A stretch of 64,000 bases of DNA from Eustoma russellianum (GCA_036186865.1 AP025047.1:319820-383819), one strand, 5' to 3'. Positions 34,018 to 45,720 are shown, counted from the stretch's first letter. Translations and numbers: made by a program. Notes: a model not told the origin generated them from the letters alone.

Positions 34018-35121
34018 ATGGCCTCTGCAGGACCTTCAAAACGCCCACGTACTCATAGGAAAAAGCAAACTGCTGGGCTCGGGACTGCGGAACCCGAAGA
34101 AATCAAAACCATCCGAGAAGGGCTGACCAAGGAAAACCTTCCTTGGTTAAAGAAATTCGATAATGATATCAAGAAATCTCCTCGCCCTATTGACAAAGGA
34201 GTACACCTGTCACTGTACTCAAGTCTGCTCGTTGAAGAATGGCACACGAACAATCGCCCTGTTGTTCCCCTCAAACTCCTGAGTCTCAGCGATTTGTCCG
34301 AGACTCACATGGATCAAATTGTGTCGTTGCTCGAATTTCAAGGTTGGACCTCCCTCTGGTCCAGGCTTGACATGCGCAGTTTCTCCCGGGAGCACACCCG
34401 GATGTTTTATGCAAATCTGTGGATTACTCCACAATCTGAATCTCAATCCTTCTTGCTCAACACTGTTGTTGATGGTACGTCCCTCAGTTTCTCTATTCCC
34501 GAAATCTGTGAAATTCTCCGCATCCGAAACGAAGGCCTAAGTGACTTTTCCGTATTTGACTGGAGCAGTAAATACGAAATTCCCGAACAAGATGTGAAGT
34601 TTGATCTGGGGTTCTTTCCTTCCCGAAAGACTCAGAACATGGCTCGCATTGATCGCATCTTGTTAGCCATTGTCACTTACTGTGTGAATGGTAAGTCGAC
34701 AAGAAATCCAAGCAACATGGATTTCTACGTCACTTACCGCATCAAAAATCAAACCCAACTCAATTTTGCCTGGATTATGGTTGAGGTCATGTTTTCTGCT
34801 CTTCGGAAAGCTTCCAAGGCCTTACCCTTTGCCAATCTCATCACCATTCTTCTCAAGTCCAAAGGTGTTGTCATTCCTGATAATGAACTCACCTCGGTGG
34901 CGAACACGGACTATTACAGTAATTACAACATTGTTCAAGCCAACGACTCCCAAAAACGTAAAGCCATGAACATTCCCGGTCTTGATGATGAGGCTGAAGC
35001 TGAGCCTCAAGAAAATGTTGAATCAAGTACCGTTGACCAGCAAATGCCGTGGACATCCTTTCCATCTGATTTTGATGATTTAGGGGGAGACACCGCTGCT
35101 GCTGCTGCCGGAGATACATGA
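34018..35121 (+). CDS. Third ORF of the SIRE element (env-position; plant transposon-protein-like)
   Basis: An ATG at 34018 opens a 367-aa frame downstream of pol, in the position of the 'env-like' ORF of SIRE elements. I see no clear signal peptide or membrane segment. A basic N-terminus (KRPRTHRKKQ) resembles a nuclear localisation signal. Residues about 95-190 (LLEFQGW ... TRMFYANLWI ... FSIPEICEILRI) resemble the plant domain often annotated 'putative plant transposon protein' (PF20167-like), which usually has a 'GW...FYANL...' pattern. The frame stops at TGA 35119-35121, but the same frame continues for about 54 codons of Gly/Ala/Ser-rich sequence to a TAG near 35286. Function is unknown; calling it an envelope is not supported. 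Confidence 0.7.
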   Translation: MASAGPSKRPRTHRKKQTAGLGTAEPEEIKTIREGLTKENLPWLKKFDNDIKKSPRPIDKGVHLSLYSSLLVEEWHTNNRPVVPLKLLSLSDLSETHMDQIVSLLEFQGWTSLWSRLDMRSFSREHTRMFYANLWITPQSESQSFLLNTVVDGTSLSFSIPEICEILRIRNEGLSDFSVFDWSSKYEIPEQDVKFDLGFFPSRKTQNMARIDRILLAIVTYCVNGKSTRNPSNMDFYVTYRIKNQTQLNFAWIMVEVMFSALRKASKALPFANLITILLKSKGVVIPDNELTSVANTDYYSNYNIVQANDSQKRKAMNIPGLDDEAEAEPQENVESSTVDQQMPWTSFPSDFDDLGGDTAAAAAGDT

Positions 35122-35286
35122 ACTAGTGCTGGTGGTGCTGGTGGAGCTGGTGGTGCTAGTGGAAGTGGTGCTGGTGGAAGTGGCCAACCAATGAGTGGTT
35201 TTGCGGAGTATGCGTCAAGTCCTTTCAATTTTGGTGATTTGCAGCATCCTGGTGGAAGTGGTGCTGGATCTGGTGGTGGATTGTAG
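35122..35286 (+). pseudogene. Gly/Ala/Ser-rich in-frame extension after the ORF3 stop
   Basis: The frame of the third ORF continues after TGA with repeated Ala-Gly-Gly and Ser-Gly residues, then a short non-repetitive segment (QPMSGFAEYASSPFNFGD), ending at TAG. It could be a lost C-terminus or a readthrough extension. Confidence 0.45.
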
Positions 35287-35544
35287 TTGGTTTCTGATTC
35301 TTTCGTTTCCTTATGACATTTTCATCTTGTTTTGCGTTACCTAAAAACACTTTTCCGTTCCTGAATGTAATTTGAATTTACTTTCTTCTGGATAGATGTA
35401 AGTAACAGTGTTTCTATTAAGTAAATTCATTTTGGGATTATATGGTACTTTTCTTGAAAAAGTTTAATGCACTTTGTGAGGGGGAGCATATGCTAAGGGG
35501 GAGTAAATTAAAATGATGCATGTTGTGAAATTTGTGAAATCATC

Positions 35545-35558
35545 AAAAAGAGGGAGAA
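35545..35558 (+). other. Polypurine tract
   Basis: A purine-only run (aaaaagagggagaa) lies directly before the 3' LTR, as required for plus-strand priming. Two further 'gggggag' purine boxes lie upstream at about 35480-35505. Confidence 0.85.
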
Positions 35559-37050
35559 TGTTAGAATATGATTTGGTTTTGATGATTTGCACAAGGTTGG
35601 CACTTGAATTTGTTAGATTAGGCGCTTCAAGTTGATGGTTTGAAGTTGTACACTTTGAACTCTCACTTCAGGCGCTTAATGTACCTTGGTGAAGTCCAGT
35701 ACACTTTGAACGCCTGCTTTAGGCGCCTTATGTGAGGTGTCTGGATGTGCGTACACTTCGAACGCCTTGATCAGGCGCTTCATGTGAAGTGTATGAAAGT
35801 CAGGGCACTTCGAACGCTTACATCAAGCGCTTCATGTGCCTTGATGAAATGTACGAACACTTCGAACGCTACTTTAAGCGCTTCAAGTGTTCCACCAAGT
35901 CAAAAAGTACTTTTCTCTGAATAAACACGCTTTCCCAAGGTCTGGTTTTGAGAAAATGTCAGTTTCAGTTCGAACTAGCATGAAGTGCTACATGAGGCGC
36001 TTCATGTCACTTCGAACGCATTCAGTTGCCAACATTAGGCGCTTAATGTTACTTCGAACGCATGTTCACTTTCACATTAAGCGCTTCATCCTACTTTGAA
36101 CGCCTATTCTTTAAACAGATTAGGCACTTCATGTGCTCAACGGTACAAATGTCTTTTTGCTTCATTTTCTAACCAGTTGACTCTTTGTACCCTCCTCTTT
36201 TAGTGTTGTTTCTGCAGGTCTTCTCTCACACTCAGAGTTATCAGGTTTCCATTCTTGGCCAAGGTTTTTGAATCTTCTTCTAATGGCTGCTACATGCCAA
36301 AAATTGTTTCCCAAGAATGCTGCAGTACCTTCACAAGCTGCCAAATCCCATTATTGGCTGGGCAGAAGGTTTCAAACGGGAAGATGTTTGAAGGTTGATA
36401 AAAGAAGGATTTTGTTCATTCTCTTCTCCAACTTTCTACTACACAAGCTCTCAAGTTCTCTCAAGCTCAAGCTCTCAAAATATTTGTAATCTTTGTATGT
36501 CTTTACTTTATTATTGAGAGTGATTATTGTAAGAAGAAGAGTCTTCTTCTTGGTGAGATTTTCTGTGAGAGATTTTGGTAGATTGTTGGTCAAGGAGCAA
36601 GGGTGCTTCTTGTTTGAGATCTCTAGACTTTGAAGGGTTAGTTGATAGTGTGTGGTGCACTATTCTCCCTACAAGATTTCTTTTAGGGCAAAGAAGATCT
36701 TTGGAGGCTAGACTTCAAAGGGTTAGATTTCTTTGTTGTGGTCTAGGCAAAGTGCCTAGTTTTTCAGTTTTCTGGATTTTGTTCCTTGTTTGTTGTTTCC
36801 CCCAAAAGAAATAACAAACCCCATTTCAAAATCCTTCTTGTGAAACATCAAGAAGGTAGAGGAGTAGAGTCATTTGACTTGAACCTCTATACATACTTGT
36901 GTTCTTTATTTTCTTGCAAGTCTTTATTTCTTCAAAAGAACACACCCAAGTATTGGTTGCACTTCACAACGAAAAATAGCCATAAAATATCCATACTTGG
37001 TGAACACACTATTCAACCCCCCCTTCTAGTGTGTTCTAAGGGACCTAACA
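35559..37050 (+). repeat. 3' LTR (1492 bp)
   Basis: Same length and ends as the 5' LTR, with about 9 base differences by eye (for example at 35637-35638 and in one CACTTCGAACGC copy). The U3 module array is repeated at about 35617-36141. Confidence 0.96.
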
Positions 37051-37055
37051 CTAAA

Positions 37056-40000
37056 GACTCATATGTGCATATTCTATGTATTAGTATTACATTCCTAGAC
37101 ACAAAATCTTGTCCTTCAAAAATACATTTGTTCCAAAACTGGCATATGTGATAACCAGCTGCTGCTAAGGGAACTCTGATGGATTTTGTTGGAATGCGAT
37201 CAGACGCTACTCACTACAGATTCGATAGCATAGCTCCCCGTTAAGATTTAATTTATTCAGCCAATAAACACCGTTTCTTATCCTATATAACTTTTCTACC
37301 TTTTTGGTTTTGTTCTTTTTTGTGAATTTTGAGGAAGTTCGATATGACTATTACAAGAAAGTCAAAGGCTCTTCACACCTATATAAGTCAGATGGAGTGG
37401 AATGAGATTATGAGAGTGGTAGAAGCTGCATGAACGAGAACTTAGAACTTTCTCTAAGATTTATACATGAATCTTTTAATGTTATGAAAGCATTGACATC
37501 AGAACAATTAATATTTCAGAAGTCTTAAGGTTTCTACTTTCTATATGCAACAAATTATGCATTATTGTTTTTTTTTTTTTCTACTCTTGACCCTTATAGA
37601 TCCAATAGACATGACAGCCATGGGATGCCATAGCATATCAAGAACACTGGTAGCAGCATCAGAAATGGTCAGCCCACTAGGGAGATTTATCAAAGGGCTC
37701 CTCATTTTAGTATCTTACCTGACCATTGACCAATCACATGGTAACATTTATTCAATATGCTACTGTAACGTCTTATAATGTACCCAATCTACAGCCGTAC
37801 AAGTTTCTGGGTTTCCTAATAATTACATGTTCTCTGCTCATCATTTGGTGGTCAAGCTCCAATGAATGGCTAAAACTGTGAAGGACCAAAGGTGTGGGGA
37901 TCCCCAAATACGCATGCGAAAAAGAGAATGCTTTCATGAAACATATTTATGTGCAAAAAGTCCAGAATGTCTATATTGAATACAAATAAATTAACACATT
38001 TATGGTGGACTAACATGTGAGCAAGAAAAAGAAATCAACTATACCATCATGATCACTTAACCCCCCCCACCCCCCCCCCCCCCCCCAAAAAAAAAAAAAA
38101 AAACCCCAAAGGTGCACAGCAAAGGACAAAAAATGACAGTCTAGAGCTTGAAAGGGAAGTGGTCAAAAGCCCTAATTATTGAACCAAAGTTTCTGGAAGC
38201 AACACCGATTATGCTTCAAAGCAGACTCACATGGATATATATACCTAGACCTAGTGAATCAATGACCTTTGACTTCCATGAGCTAGAAGAAACAGCTAAA
38301 AACTAGTTTTTCCTTTTTCTTATGTAAGAAAAAAAAAAGTTAGGGTTCCGTTGATGATGCAATTAATTTTGCTAATCATAGTGCCTAATCTTTATAATTA
38401 TCACGTGTATGATCTGACTCTTTGTGGAACGTCAGAGAAGACAACACACAAAAATCACAACAAATACAAACAATGATTAACTAAGAAGCACGAAACAGCA
38501 AGCAGTCCATATGATCGAAGACCTGAATACTGAAGAAATTATTATCAGGACAGATTTTTCACAAGGGAGCACAAACTTACAAACCACAGATTCGAACAAA
38601 ATTTACAACCACACTAGTAAAATAACTGTTTCTTCGAATCCAAGATCCAAACTAGGGTTCCAGATTTAAAACTAGTAGTAGTAAATAAAACAGCACACTT
38701 AGCTTAATAACATGATGATTATATAACGTAGCAAGAGACGGATAGATCGGACCAAGACGCTTGATTCCCCAAGTCAGGAAGGACGTTTGATGATGCACAG
38801 ATCACCAAATCCTTTTAGGAAAAAAGAGAGAGAGGATAGGTGGATCTTTGCGAAAGGTAGAATGATTTGGTGGAGCAGTTGAATCTCCTCCAAAGTGGAG
38901 GTGATGAGTCGATAGACAACATATGATGATGATAACGCCGGGGACTTTATCTATGGAGAACATCATGGTTGTCGCTGTTGCAGTGCTGAGGTTGAGGAAA
39001 ACAATGATGATACCTTGGAGAAATGGAGCGTGGCTGTGGGTGTAATGATGGATATGAAGAAAGTCAGGTGATGGAGGGTCACTCAACATGATCATTACCT
39101 TTAGGTTTTGGCGTTGAAACTAAGGGGAAAAAATTAAAAAGTCTATCCCCCATATTTTTCAACTTTATAATTTCTACTTCAGTGCACATGACGAAAAATA
39201 TTGTAGATACAAGATACTATAGTTATTTAAAGTCATATTCTCATCCCAGAGTTCTATCTTCATAGTTTTAAACAGTTACAAAACTCAGCGGCTGCCTAGA
39301 TTGGTAAGGTTCGCAAGTTGTTTAATTCAAACTGGATCAGTAAACTTTTAACTCAAATGAGTCAAATACAATGGTCTAAGCCGTCATTACTGACTCATAT
39401 ATTAGTATTGCATCCACACTGCACGTGTCATCAACAAAGTTGCATACTTGTAGTGGCAATGTGACAAGCCGAATAACGTCCTGAAAACTAAAGATACAAG
39501 ATACTCGAACTATAGATAAATCCAATTAACCAGTCGCAAAATGAGGCTTGAGAACGAGTGGGAAAAAAAAAGTTTAATGTATTTGAGAATTAATTTAAGC
39601 TTTTACTGGAAAATTCAACCAAGGTAGGTTTATGCCTCTGAGATAACTAATAAGAGATACAAAAGTTACACGTTGTTATCATTAGTCATAAAAGAACATA
39701 TAATAAATGTCTATGGAAACTTATTTGAAGCGTGTTTAACAAATAAGGTGTTAAGTAGGTTGTATAGAATTTATTAGTACATACAAGAGGTGTATGTTAA
39801 ACATGTGAGAAAACAACCAAAAAAGAGATAAAAAGACAATTAAAAAGGATAGGACTTATATAAGATTTACTGAAGATATGAAGAATATAACGTAGTAGAG
39901 ATAGACCATCCATATAGTCAATCCTAAGAATAAGATTTGAATAATGTTATTATTGTTATTAAGTACTTCTCATCTTATGTAAGATTATACAAACTCTGAA

Positions 40001-40835
40001 ATCTATATATAAAAAGAATACGATTATACATGTATGAGAGTTCTAGTAGAAGGTTTTCGAAAAAGTGAACGCTTGACCGTCTGGCAAGAAAAGGTTTTCA
40101 TGATGTTCCTATAATAAATATTGTTTATTTTAAAAGTTCCTTTTTATTAGTGAAATATAAACAACTGAAGAAAAGCAAGTTAATTACACTTAAAACATGA
40201 TGGTCTATCCATTATTTGTTTATGTAGCATCAGATAAAAAGTAAGTAATTATATCATTAATGACTTTTTTTTACCGCGGTGTAAAATTTTCAAACACGCA
40301 GTGATACAAGAATTTACAGAGAAAACCCGTCAGAAATGTTTGCGGTCCGGGTCACTTTCTTTCAGGGCGTTTTCTTTTTCAAGGCATTCAGAGTGGTTGA
40401 AGAACATTTAACCTGGAAAGTTGTTTGCCCTACTGATATCACCGGAAGCTCCTGTCTAAATCTTTTATTTCCCCCCCTAATACGTTGTTTTCTTGGATTA
40501 TTGATTGGTGCCATGAATTTTCAATGAACTAGAATCCCTTGAATTACTGGGTTTATATTTGATTGGAAAGTATATCAAGGTTTTTTTTTTTTATATGATC
40601 AAGCTCAAGCTGTCCAACAATTCAGATTTAGTAGACGAAGAAAAAATGTCTGCCATCCACTTGCTTCTAAGAAAAGTATGCATGTTGCCTTCAATAATGT
40701 ATCTAAGGACAAGAACAGTCCCAGGACACTGCCTGATGGAAGTGTTAATCACTTGAAAGAGAGAAGTTGGAAGTTCAACTTACTTCGGAGTATTTGTGTG
40801 GAATTCTATTGCTTGGGCTTCATAATGATGTACAT
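37056..40835. other. Intergenic DNA right of the Copia element
   Basis: AT-rich sequence, no exon chain recognised. It contains the C/A homopolymer tract at 38061-38103, listed separately. Short open frames at 37545-37778 and 38802-39095 (minus) have no recognisable domain. Confidence 0.4.
38061..38103. repeat. Compound homopolymer C8-A-C17 / A17
   Basis: C runs 38061-38068 and 38070-38086, then A run 38087-38103. On the minus strand this is T17/G17, the same structure as at 18039 and 24836. Confidence 0.9.
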
Positions 40836-41063
40836 GTGTATATAATATGCCGTTTGCCTAAATCTATCATATTTCTGATTTACATTCCTACACTTCATGT
40901 CTCACCGGGGGCGTGTATATAACATGCCATTTGTCTAAATCTATCAGGTTCATGATTTACATTCCTACACTTCATGTGGTATCGGGGGCGTGTATATAAC
41001 ATGCCATTTGTCTAAATCTATCAGGTTCTTGATTTACATTCCTACACTTCCTGTGAGACCGGG
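40836..41063. repeat. 77-bp tandem repeat, three copies
   Basis: The word gtgtatataa(t/c)atgcc begins at 40836, 40913 and 40990 (period 77). Each copy runs through tttacattcctacacttc. Copies 2 and 3 are closest to each other. It ends about 80 bp before the hAT element. Confidence 0.9.
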
Positions 41064-41149
41064 AGTGGCAGAGACCCTTACTCGCTGGGGTACAACATTT
41101 TTTCTAAGGACAAGAACAGCCGACCTTAAAGGCCATTGTAAGTCACAGC

Positions 41150-42119
41150 TAGGGTTGTAAGTGAACCGAGCTGCTTGAATTATTCGACTCGTTCGATCGG
41201 ACTCGGCTCGGTCTCGGCTCAAGTAGGTGTTAAACGAAACCGAGTTTGAACCATATTTGGTGTTCGGTTATTAAACGAACGAGCTCGAGCTTTGTTCGTG
41301 AACACCTATGCTCGGCTCGTTTATATAGTGAATATTTTAGGGGGGAAAGCAGCCAAACTTCCAATTCTAATCTTCAATCTTCTTACCCCTGGTTTCGTCT
41401 CTCTCCTCTGCCTCTTCTCTTCATTCGCTCGAAGCCTCGCAGCACGGCAACAGCCAACACTCAAGCACTCTATATTCATTCCTCACGTGACAGTGACACC
41501 ACCCTTCTTCTCTTTCTCTATACTGGAACATGTGGCCTGTAGGAAAGTTCTTCTCTTGTTTGCCCTAATTTGTCTTTGATTTGTTACTCTAGCCTGTAGC
41601 TAAGGTGCTGAGCCTTTCCATCAAATCGCAGGTGGCAAACAAATTGATTTGGTTAGATGCAATGAATCTGGAGATTTGTGTTTGTAAGAATTCTGTTGTT
41701 GCAGTTGCATAGTCATAGACCAGGCCCAAGGCTGTTCAGATACTAGATTCGTAGAAGCTGATAGTGACCGTACAATTTCTGAGCACATCTTCTTAAGGTG
41801 CTTAGGCATTATTTAACTGCAGTTGAGAAAATCAATAAGGAAGACATTGAATGCAGAATGCTTTTTCTTTTTTCAGAACATAAGACTTCAGCCCATTTGG
41901 TTTAGAAAAAGGGTTTGGCGATCTGTTTTGGTGAAAGATAAAATGTGTCTTTTTGGTGTTCGCGAACGGGCTCGGCTCGTTTGATACTTTAGCGAGCCGA
42001 GCTCGAACATTAAATTATGTTCGTTTACAAAGCCGAGCATGTTCGGCTCGTTTGACAACATTGACGAGCCGAGTTCGAACCAGCCAAAACTCGGCTCGTT
42101 CGGTTCGTTTACCGCCCTA
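41150..42119. mobile_element. Non-autonomous hAT-type element (970 bp)
   Basis: Terminal inverted repeats TAGGGTTGTAAGTGAACCGA (left) and, on the other strand at the right end, TAGGGCGGTAAACGAACCGA. The 8-bp target duplication GTCACAGC is perfect (41142-41149 and 42120-42127), which is diagnostic of the hAT superfamily. Subterminal regions are full of GCTCG(G)CTCG / CGAGCCGAG motifs. No transposase is encoded. The central part (about 41340-41880) lacks the subterminal motif and looks like ordinary, possibly captured, DNA. Confidence 0.92.
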
Positions 42120-42127
42120 GTCACAGC

Positions 42128-43099
42128 CACATCCTCCCAATAATAGGTAAAACCTAAGATAAGGAAACATGACTAGGGCCTAAAACTTTTTCTTTCATCT
42201 TTAAACAAGTTTCCTTCAAATTGCATCAAGAGCAAATATGAAGCGAGGAAGGCTGCTTTTCAAAGACGGAAGGAAACGTTGCGAAAAATAAGTCAGAGCA
42301 GCAAACACGGAAAATGGAGATTTGCCATTCAGCATGTGCAAAAGTCAAGAGATAAATAAATAAAAACAGACCCAGAAAGACTGGCTATAGATAGTCCTGC
42401 TGCTTGGATAAAGGCCAAATCTCAGTCCCGGCTCCACTGTTTTAAGCGAAACCGGTAAATCATGATCACTCAACCATTTTTTAGTTGACAGGTTCACACA
42501 AATCATTCACAAGTTGTGATATCTATTGCAAACTAGCTAACCTCCTAACATCCCTTCCACACTAAATTGAAATATGTGATCCAAATGTCATAACAATCGA
42601 ACCTACAAACTTAAACTTGTATACATGTGTACCGAATATTACCGAATGGGGCTGTTGTTTTAGTATTTTGATTGAATAAGATAGAGTATATTTTTCTAAT
42701 TCATCCCACTTTACAAGAATTGAAGTTTTAGATTGGAAATTGGAAAATGATGTTCAACACTTCTGTTCTTCTGCGGATACTTTATTGCCTGACATTCGAA
42801 GTCTTCACTGGCGCCAGTAATCTGTTCGTCGAAAACATGTATTCAGAGACCCCCTTCTTTCGCAGTGAGAATCAGTATACAATATCTCGCTGCCCCCTCG
42901 TGAATTCAAAACCCCCGTTCCCACACCTTCAAAGCGCCGACTTTCCTCCAAATTTTCCACCTCCACCAGAGCCTCCTCTCTCTCTCTTTTCTTTTTCTCT
43001 TGGTTTTCTCTCTTCATTCTCTTTATTCCCTCCGCCCATTCCCTTCTTCTTCATCCCTTTTCCCTTTCTTGGTCTCGCTTCTATCAATTCTGTTTACTC
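42128..43099. other. Intergenic DNA before the MTP pseudogene
   Basis: No gene recognised up to about 42740. From 42747 an open frame runs through a Pro/Phe/Ser-rich stretch into the pseudogene. It may be decayed 5' sequence of the MTP gene, but I cannot confirm this. Confidence 0.35.
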
Positions 43100-45720
43100 T
43101 TCTTCAATTTGTTCAGGTCATCCGCTAGTAAAAACCATTTTCACCAGAAGCAAAGAAGCCTTTTTTCCTCCCTTACTTCAGTGAACAAATCTCAGTACAA
43201 GTTTCTTGTTGCTAAACCCGTTCTTCTTGCTGTGGTCTTCCTCCGCCGCTTCCAGACGCTCAAGTATTATCGAACTGCGGCTTTGAATTTGGCTGAATTA
43301 TTGGGTAATGTGGCAGCGAGATTTATTGCGGATAATAAAAATGGCAGCTTTGGGGTTAAAAATCAGTTTGGACCTTCGAGCGTACGCGGATTTATCTCTT
43401 TGTTTTTGGGATTGTTTTTGCTGTCTATTAGCTGGGATCGGTTGAAATACTTCCGTTTGTCATCTGTTAATGTGTATGAAAGGTTTACACTTTCCCTGGT
43501 GGGAATTGTTTGATGATTTGGCCAATGTTGCTGCCATTCTTTTCTACGAACAGGTTTCTATGGGTTGGGAAACCTTGGAGAACTCGGTCATAAACGGTTT
43601 CGGCTTCTTTCCTTGTTTTTCACTGCTATACTGCTTTTCTTTCCAGCTGTGATCGATGTGTTTGTGTTCCAAGGAGATATAGATAGTGTTTTGCTCATGA
43701 ATTATGGTTGGCCGTTGGCAAGCATTGTGTTTTTGGGGTTCTTTTGAGTGAGAATTACAGTAGCAAGAAGTTTGCTGCATCCAAAGATTTCCAAAGTGAG
43801 TATCTTGTGCTTTTTTTTTTTCTTTTTTTTTTTGCATACGCCTGTCTTGGAGTTGGTATATTTTCCAGAGCTTTCTCTCTGGGGATTGTTGATATGTGGA
43901 TTATTCTTGTGGATTGCTATAAGAGAACTGGATCCTCTGACTTCATCCTATCCTGAGTTTGGTGTTGATTCATCTGATTCATTTACTGCATCTGTTATGA
44001 AGCCTATTCGCCACATTTTGAGCGAAAGGAAGTCACCGAAGCTTGCTCTCTTCCTTTTGATTAACACTAGATACATGTTTGTTGAGTTTATCGCGGGTTT
44101 TCTGAGTAACAATCTTGGTTTGATATCAGATGCCTGTCACATGCTTGATTGTGCTGCTCTAGCAATTGGACTGTATGTTTCATATATATCTCGTCTTCCA
44201 GCAAATAGTCAGTTTAATCATGGACGGGGAAGGTTCGATTACTATCTGGATATGTAAATGCTGTTCTTCTGGTTATTGTTGGAGTACTAATTGTATTGGA
44301 GTCTCTGGAAAGAATTTTGGGACCTAGAGAGATTTTTAGAAAGTTTGTTGTCAGTTTCTATTGGGGCCTTGTTGTGAATATAGTGTGATTAATCTTTTTC
44401 CATGAGGAGCACCATCATGCACATGGTGGTTCTGGATCATGTTGCTCACATCATCATGCAAAGTCTGGTTTTCATTCTCACAATCACCATCAGTATCATG
44501 TGCCTGGTAGTGCTGGCTCATGTTCTCATGCCCACTTCGATTCACATTCTCATGGCCAATCAAATTCTCATCCACATGATCACCACTCACATCATCCAAA
44601 TGGTGGCGCCGGCTCATGCTCTCATTCCCATTCTCGTTCTCGTTCAAATTCTCACAACCATGCCCAGCATCATATACATGGTGATGCTGACTCATGTTCT
44701 CACGTCCACTCCCCTTCACATCCTGACAAACAATCTGATTCCCATTCTCACTGCCAACAACAGCATCATGTAGATGGTGGTGCAGACTCACGTTCTCATG
44801 CCATGCTGTGGCCCACTCCCATTCTCATTCTTCCATCCGCCGGGATCATATGCATAGTGGTCCAGAATCATATTCTCCTCCCCACTCCCTTTCAGACTCT
44901 CATCACCAATCTGGTTCTCATTCTCATGACCATCACCTCCATCATTTAAAAGGCCAGGAACACCATGCTCGAGCAATTATCCATTCACATTCTGATGGGA
45001 GTCATGCGAAATTGTGTTCTGATCATGGACATCGCGATAATTTGTTGTTCAGCATCACCAGCACTCCAATCCACACCATCACCATGATCATCATCATCAT
45101 CATCACATCTTTACCGATAACCAGGATGAATCCTTAAAGAGTTTGTCTGGTGAATCGCATGAAATGAATCCAGTTGAGTGCTTGCATGTCGGGGGAAGAC
45201 TTTCATAACCAAGATCACACGACCGGAACTGGACATGATGGGCATCGTCGTCGTCATCACATTGACCATAACATGGAACGCATCTTTTTGCACGTTCTAG
45301 CGGACACCCTGGGAAGTGTCAGGATGGTTGTCGCAACCCTTTTGATTAAGTATAAAGGATGGCTTATTGCCAATCCTGCTTGCTCGATTTTCATTTCGTG
45401 TTGATTGTATCCTCAATTGTACCCTTGCTAATAAATTCTGCTGAAATATTGCTGCAAAGAGTTCCTAAATCACTTGAGCGGGATCTAAAAGCAGCTTTAA
45501 CTGATGTTACAAAGATAAGTGGCATGCGTGGGATTCAAGACCTTCACTTTTGGAGTTTGACAAACGCAGATGTGTTTGGCACATTACATCTTCATCTGTC
45601 GGCTGAGGCTAACAAAGCTTTTGCGAAGGCTCATGTATCCCTTTTATGAAATGATGCTGGTATCAAGGATTTAACGTTGCAAGTTGAGTGCGTAAAAAAA
45701 ATTTAAAACATGTACTGACT
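43100..45720 (+). pseudogene. MTP12-like CDF zinc transporter pseudogene (intronless, frame-broken)
   Basis: Text of a long metal tolerance protein of the MTP12 type is readable along one strand but jumps frame repeatedly. The recognisable blocks are: an N-terminal membrane part (43109-43513); DDLANVAAILFYEQ in another frame (43510-43560); AVIDVFVFQGDIDSVLLMNY; the CDF core LISDACHMLDCAALAIGLYV (44126-44180); GYVNAVLLVIVGVLIVLES (about 44245-44300); a long His-rich loop (44400-45120); FLHVLADTLGSV (about 45285-45320); and the C-terminal cytoplasmic domain ending near 45645. At least five frame changes plus internal stops are present. The first CDF zinc motif, HxxxD in the family, has one residue fewer (HMLD), while the second (HVLAD) is intact. 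The absence of introns over 2.6 kb would fit a processed copy, unless the parent gene is itself intronless. Regulated vesicular/Golgi Zn transport is the role of the intact family. Confidence 0.85.

Larger units (their letters stand above)
26708..37050 (+). mobile_element. Full-length SIRE-type Ty1/copia LTR retrotransposon
   Basis: 10,343 bp bounded by TG...CA LTRs and a perfect 5-bp target duplication CTAAA (26703-26707 and 37051-37055). Internal order is PBS, gag, protease, integrase, RT, RNase H (copia order), then an extra ORF, G/A-rich purine tracts and the 3' LTR. The large LTRs, YVDDIIFG-type RT and a third ORF after pol fit the SIRE/Maximus lineage. A by-eye comparison of the two LTRs finds about 9 substitutions and no length change over 1492 bp, i.e. 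a recent insertion. Gag is interrupted by an in-frame stop and pol is in another frame, so this copy is probably not autonomous unless recoding occurs. Confidence 0.96.

Noticed and set aside
38744..38770. Sequence resembling mature miR166 (tcggacca...cttgattcccc)
   Set aside because: It has inserted and changed bases relative to miR166, and no complementary arm is found within 200 bp on either side.
41246..41579. Overlapping 95-98 codon frames inside the hAT element
   Set aside because: No similarity to an hAT transposase or a known protein that I can recognise.
44351..44791. Minus-strand His/Asn-rich frame of 146 codons
   Set aside because: Antisense shadow of the His-rich loop of the MTP pseudogene.
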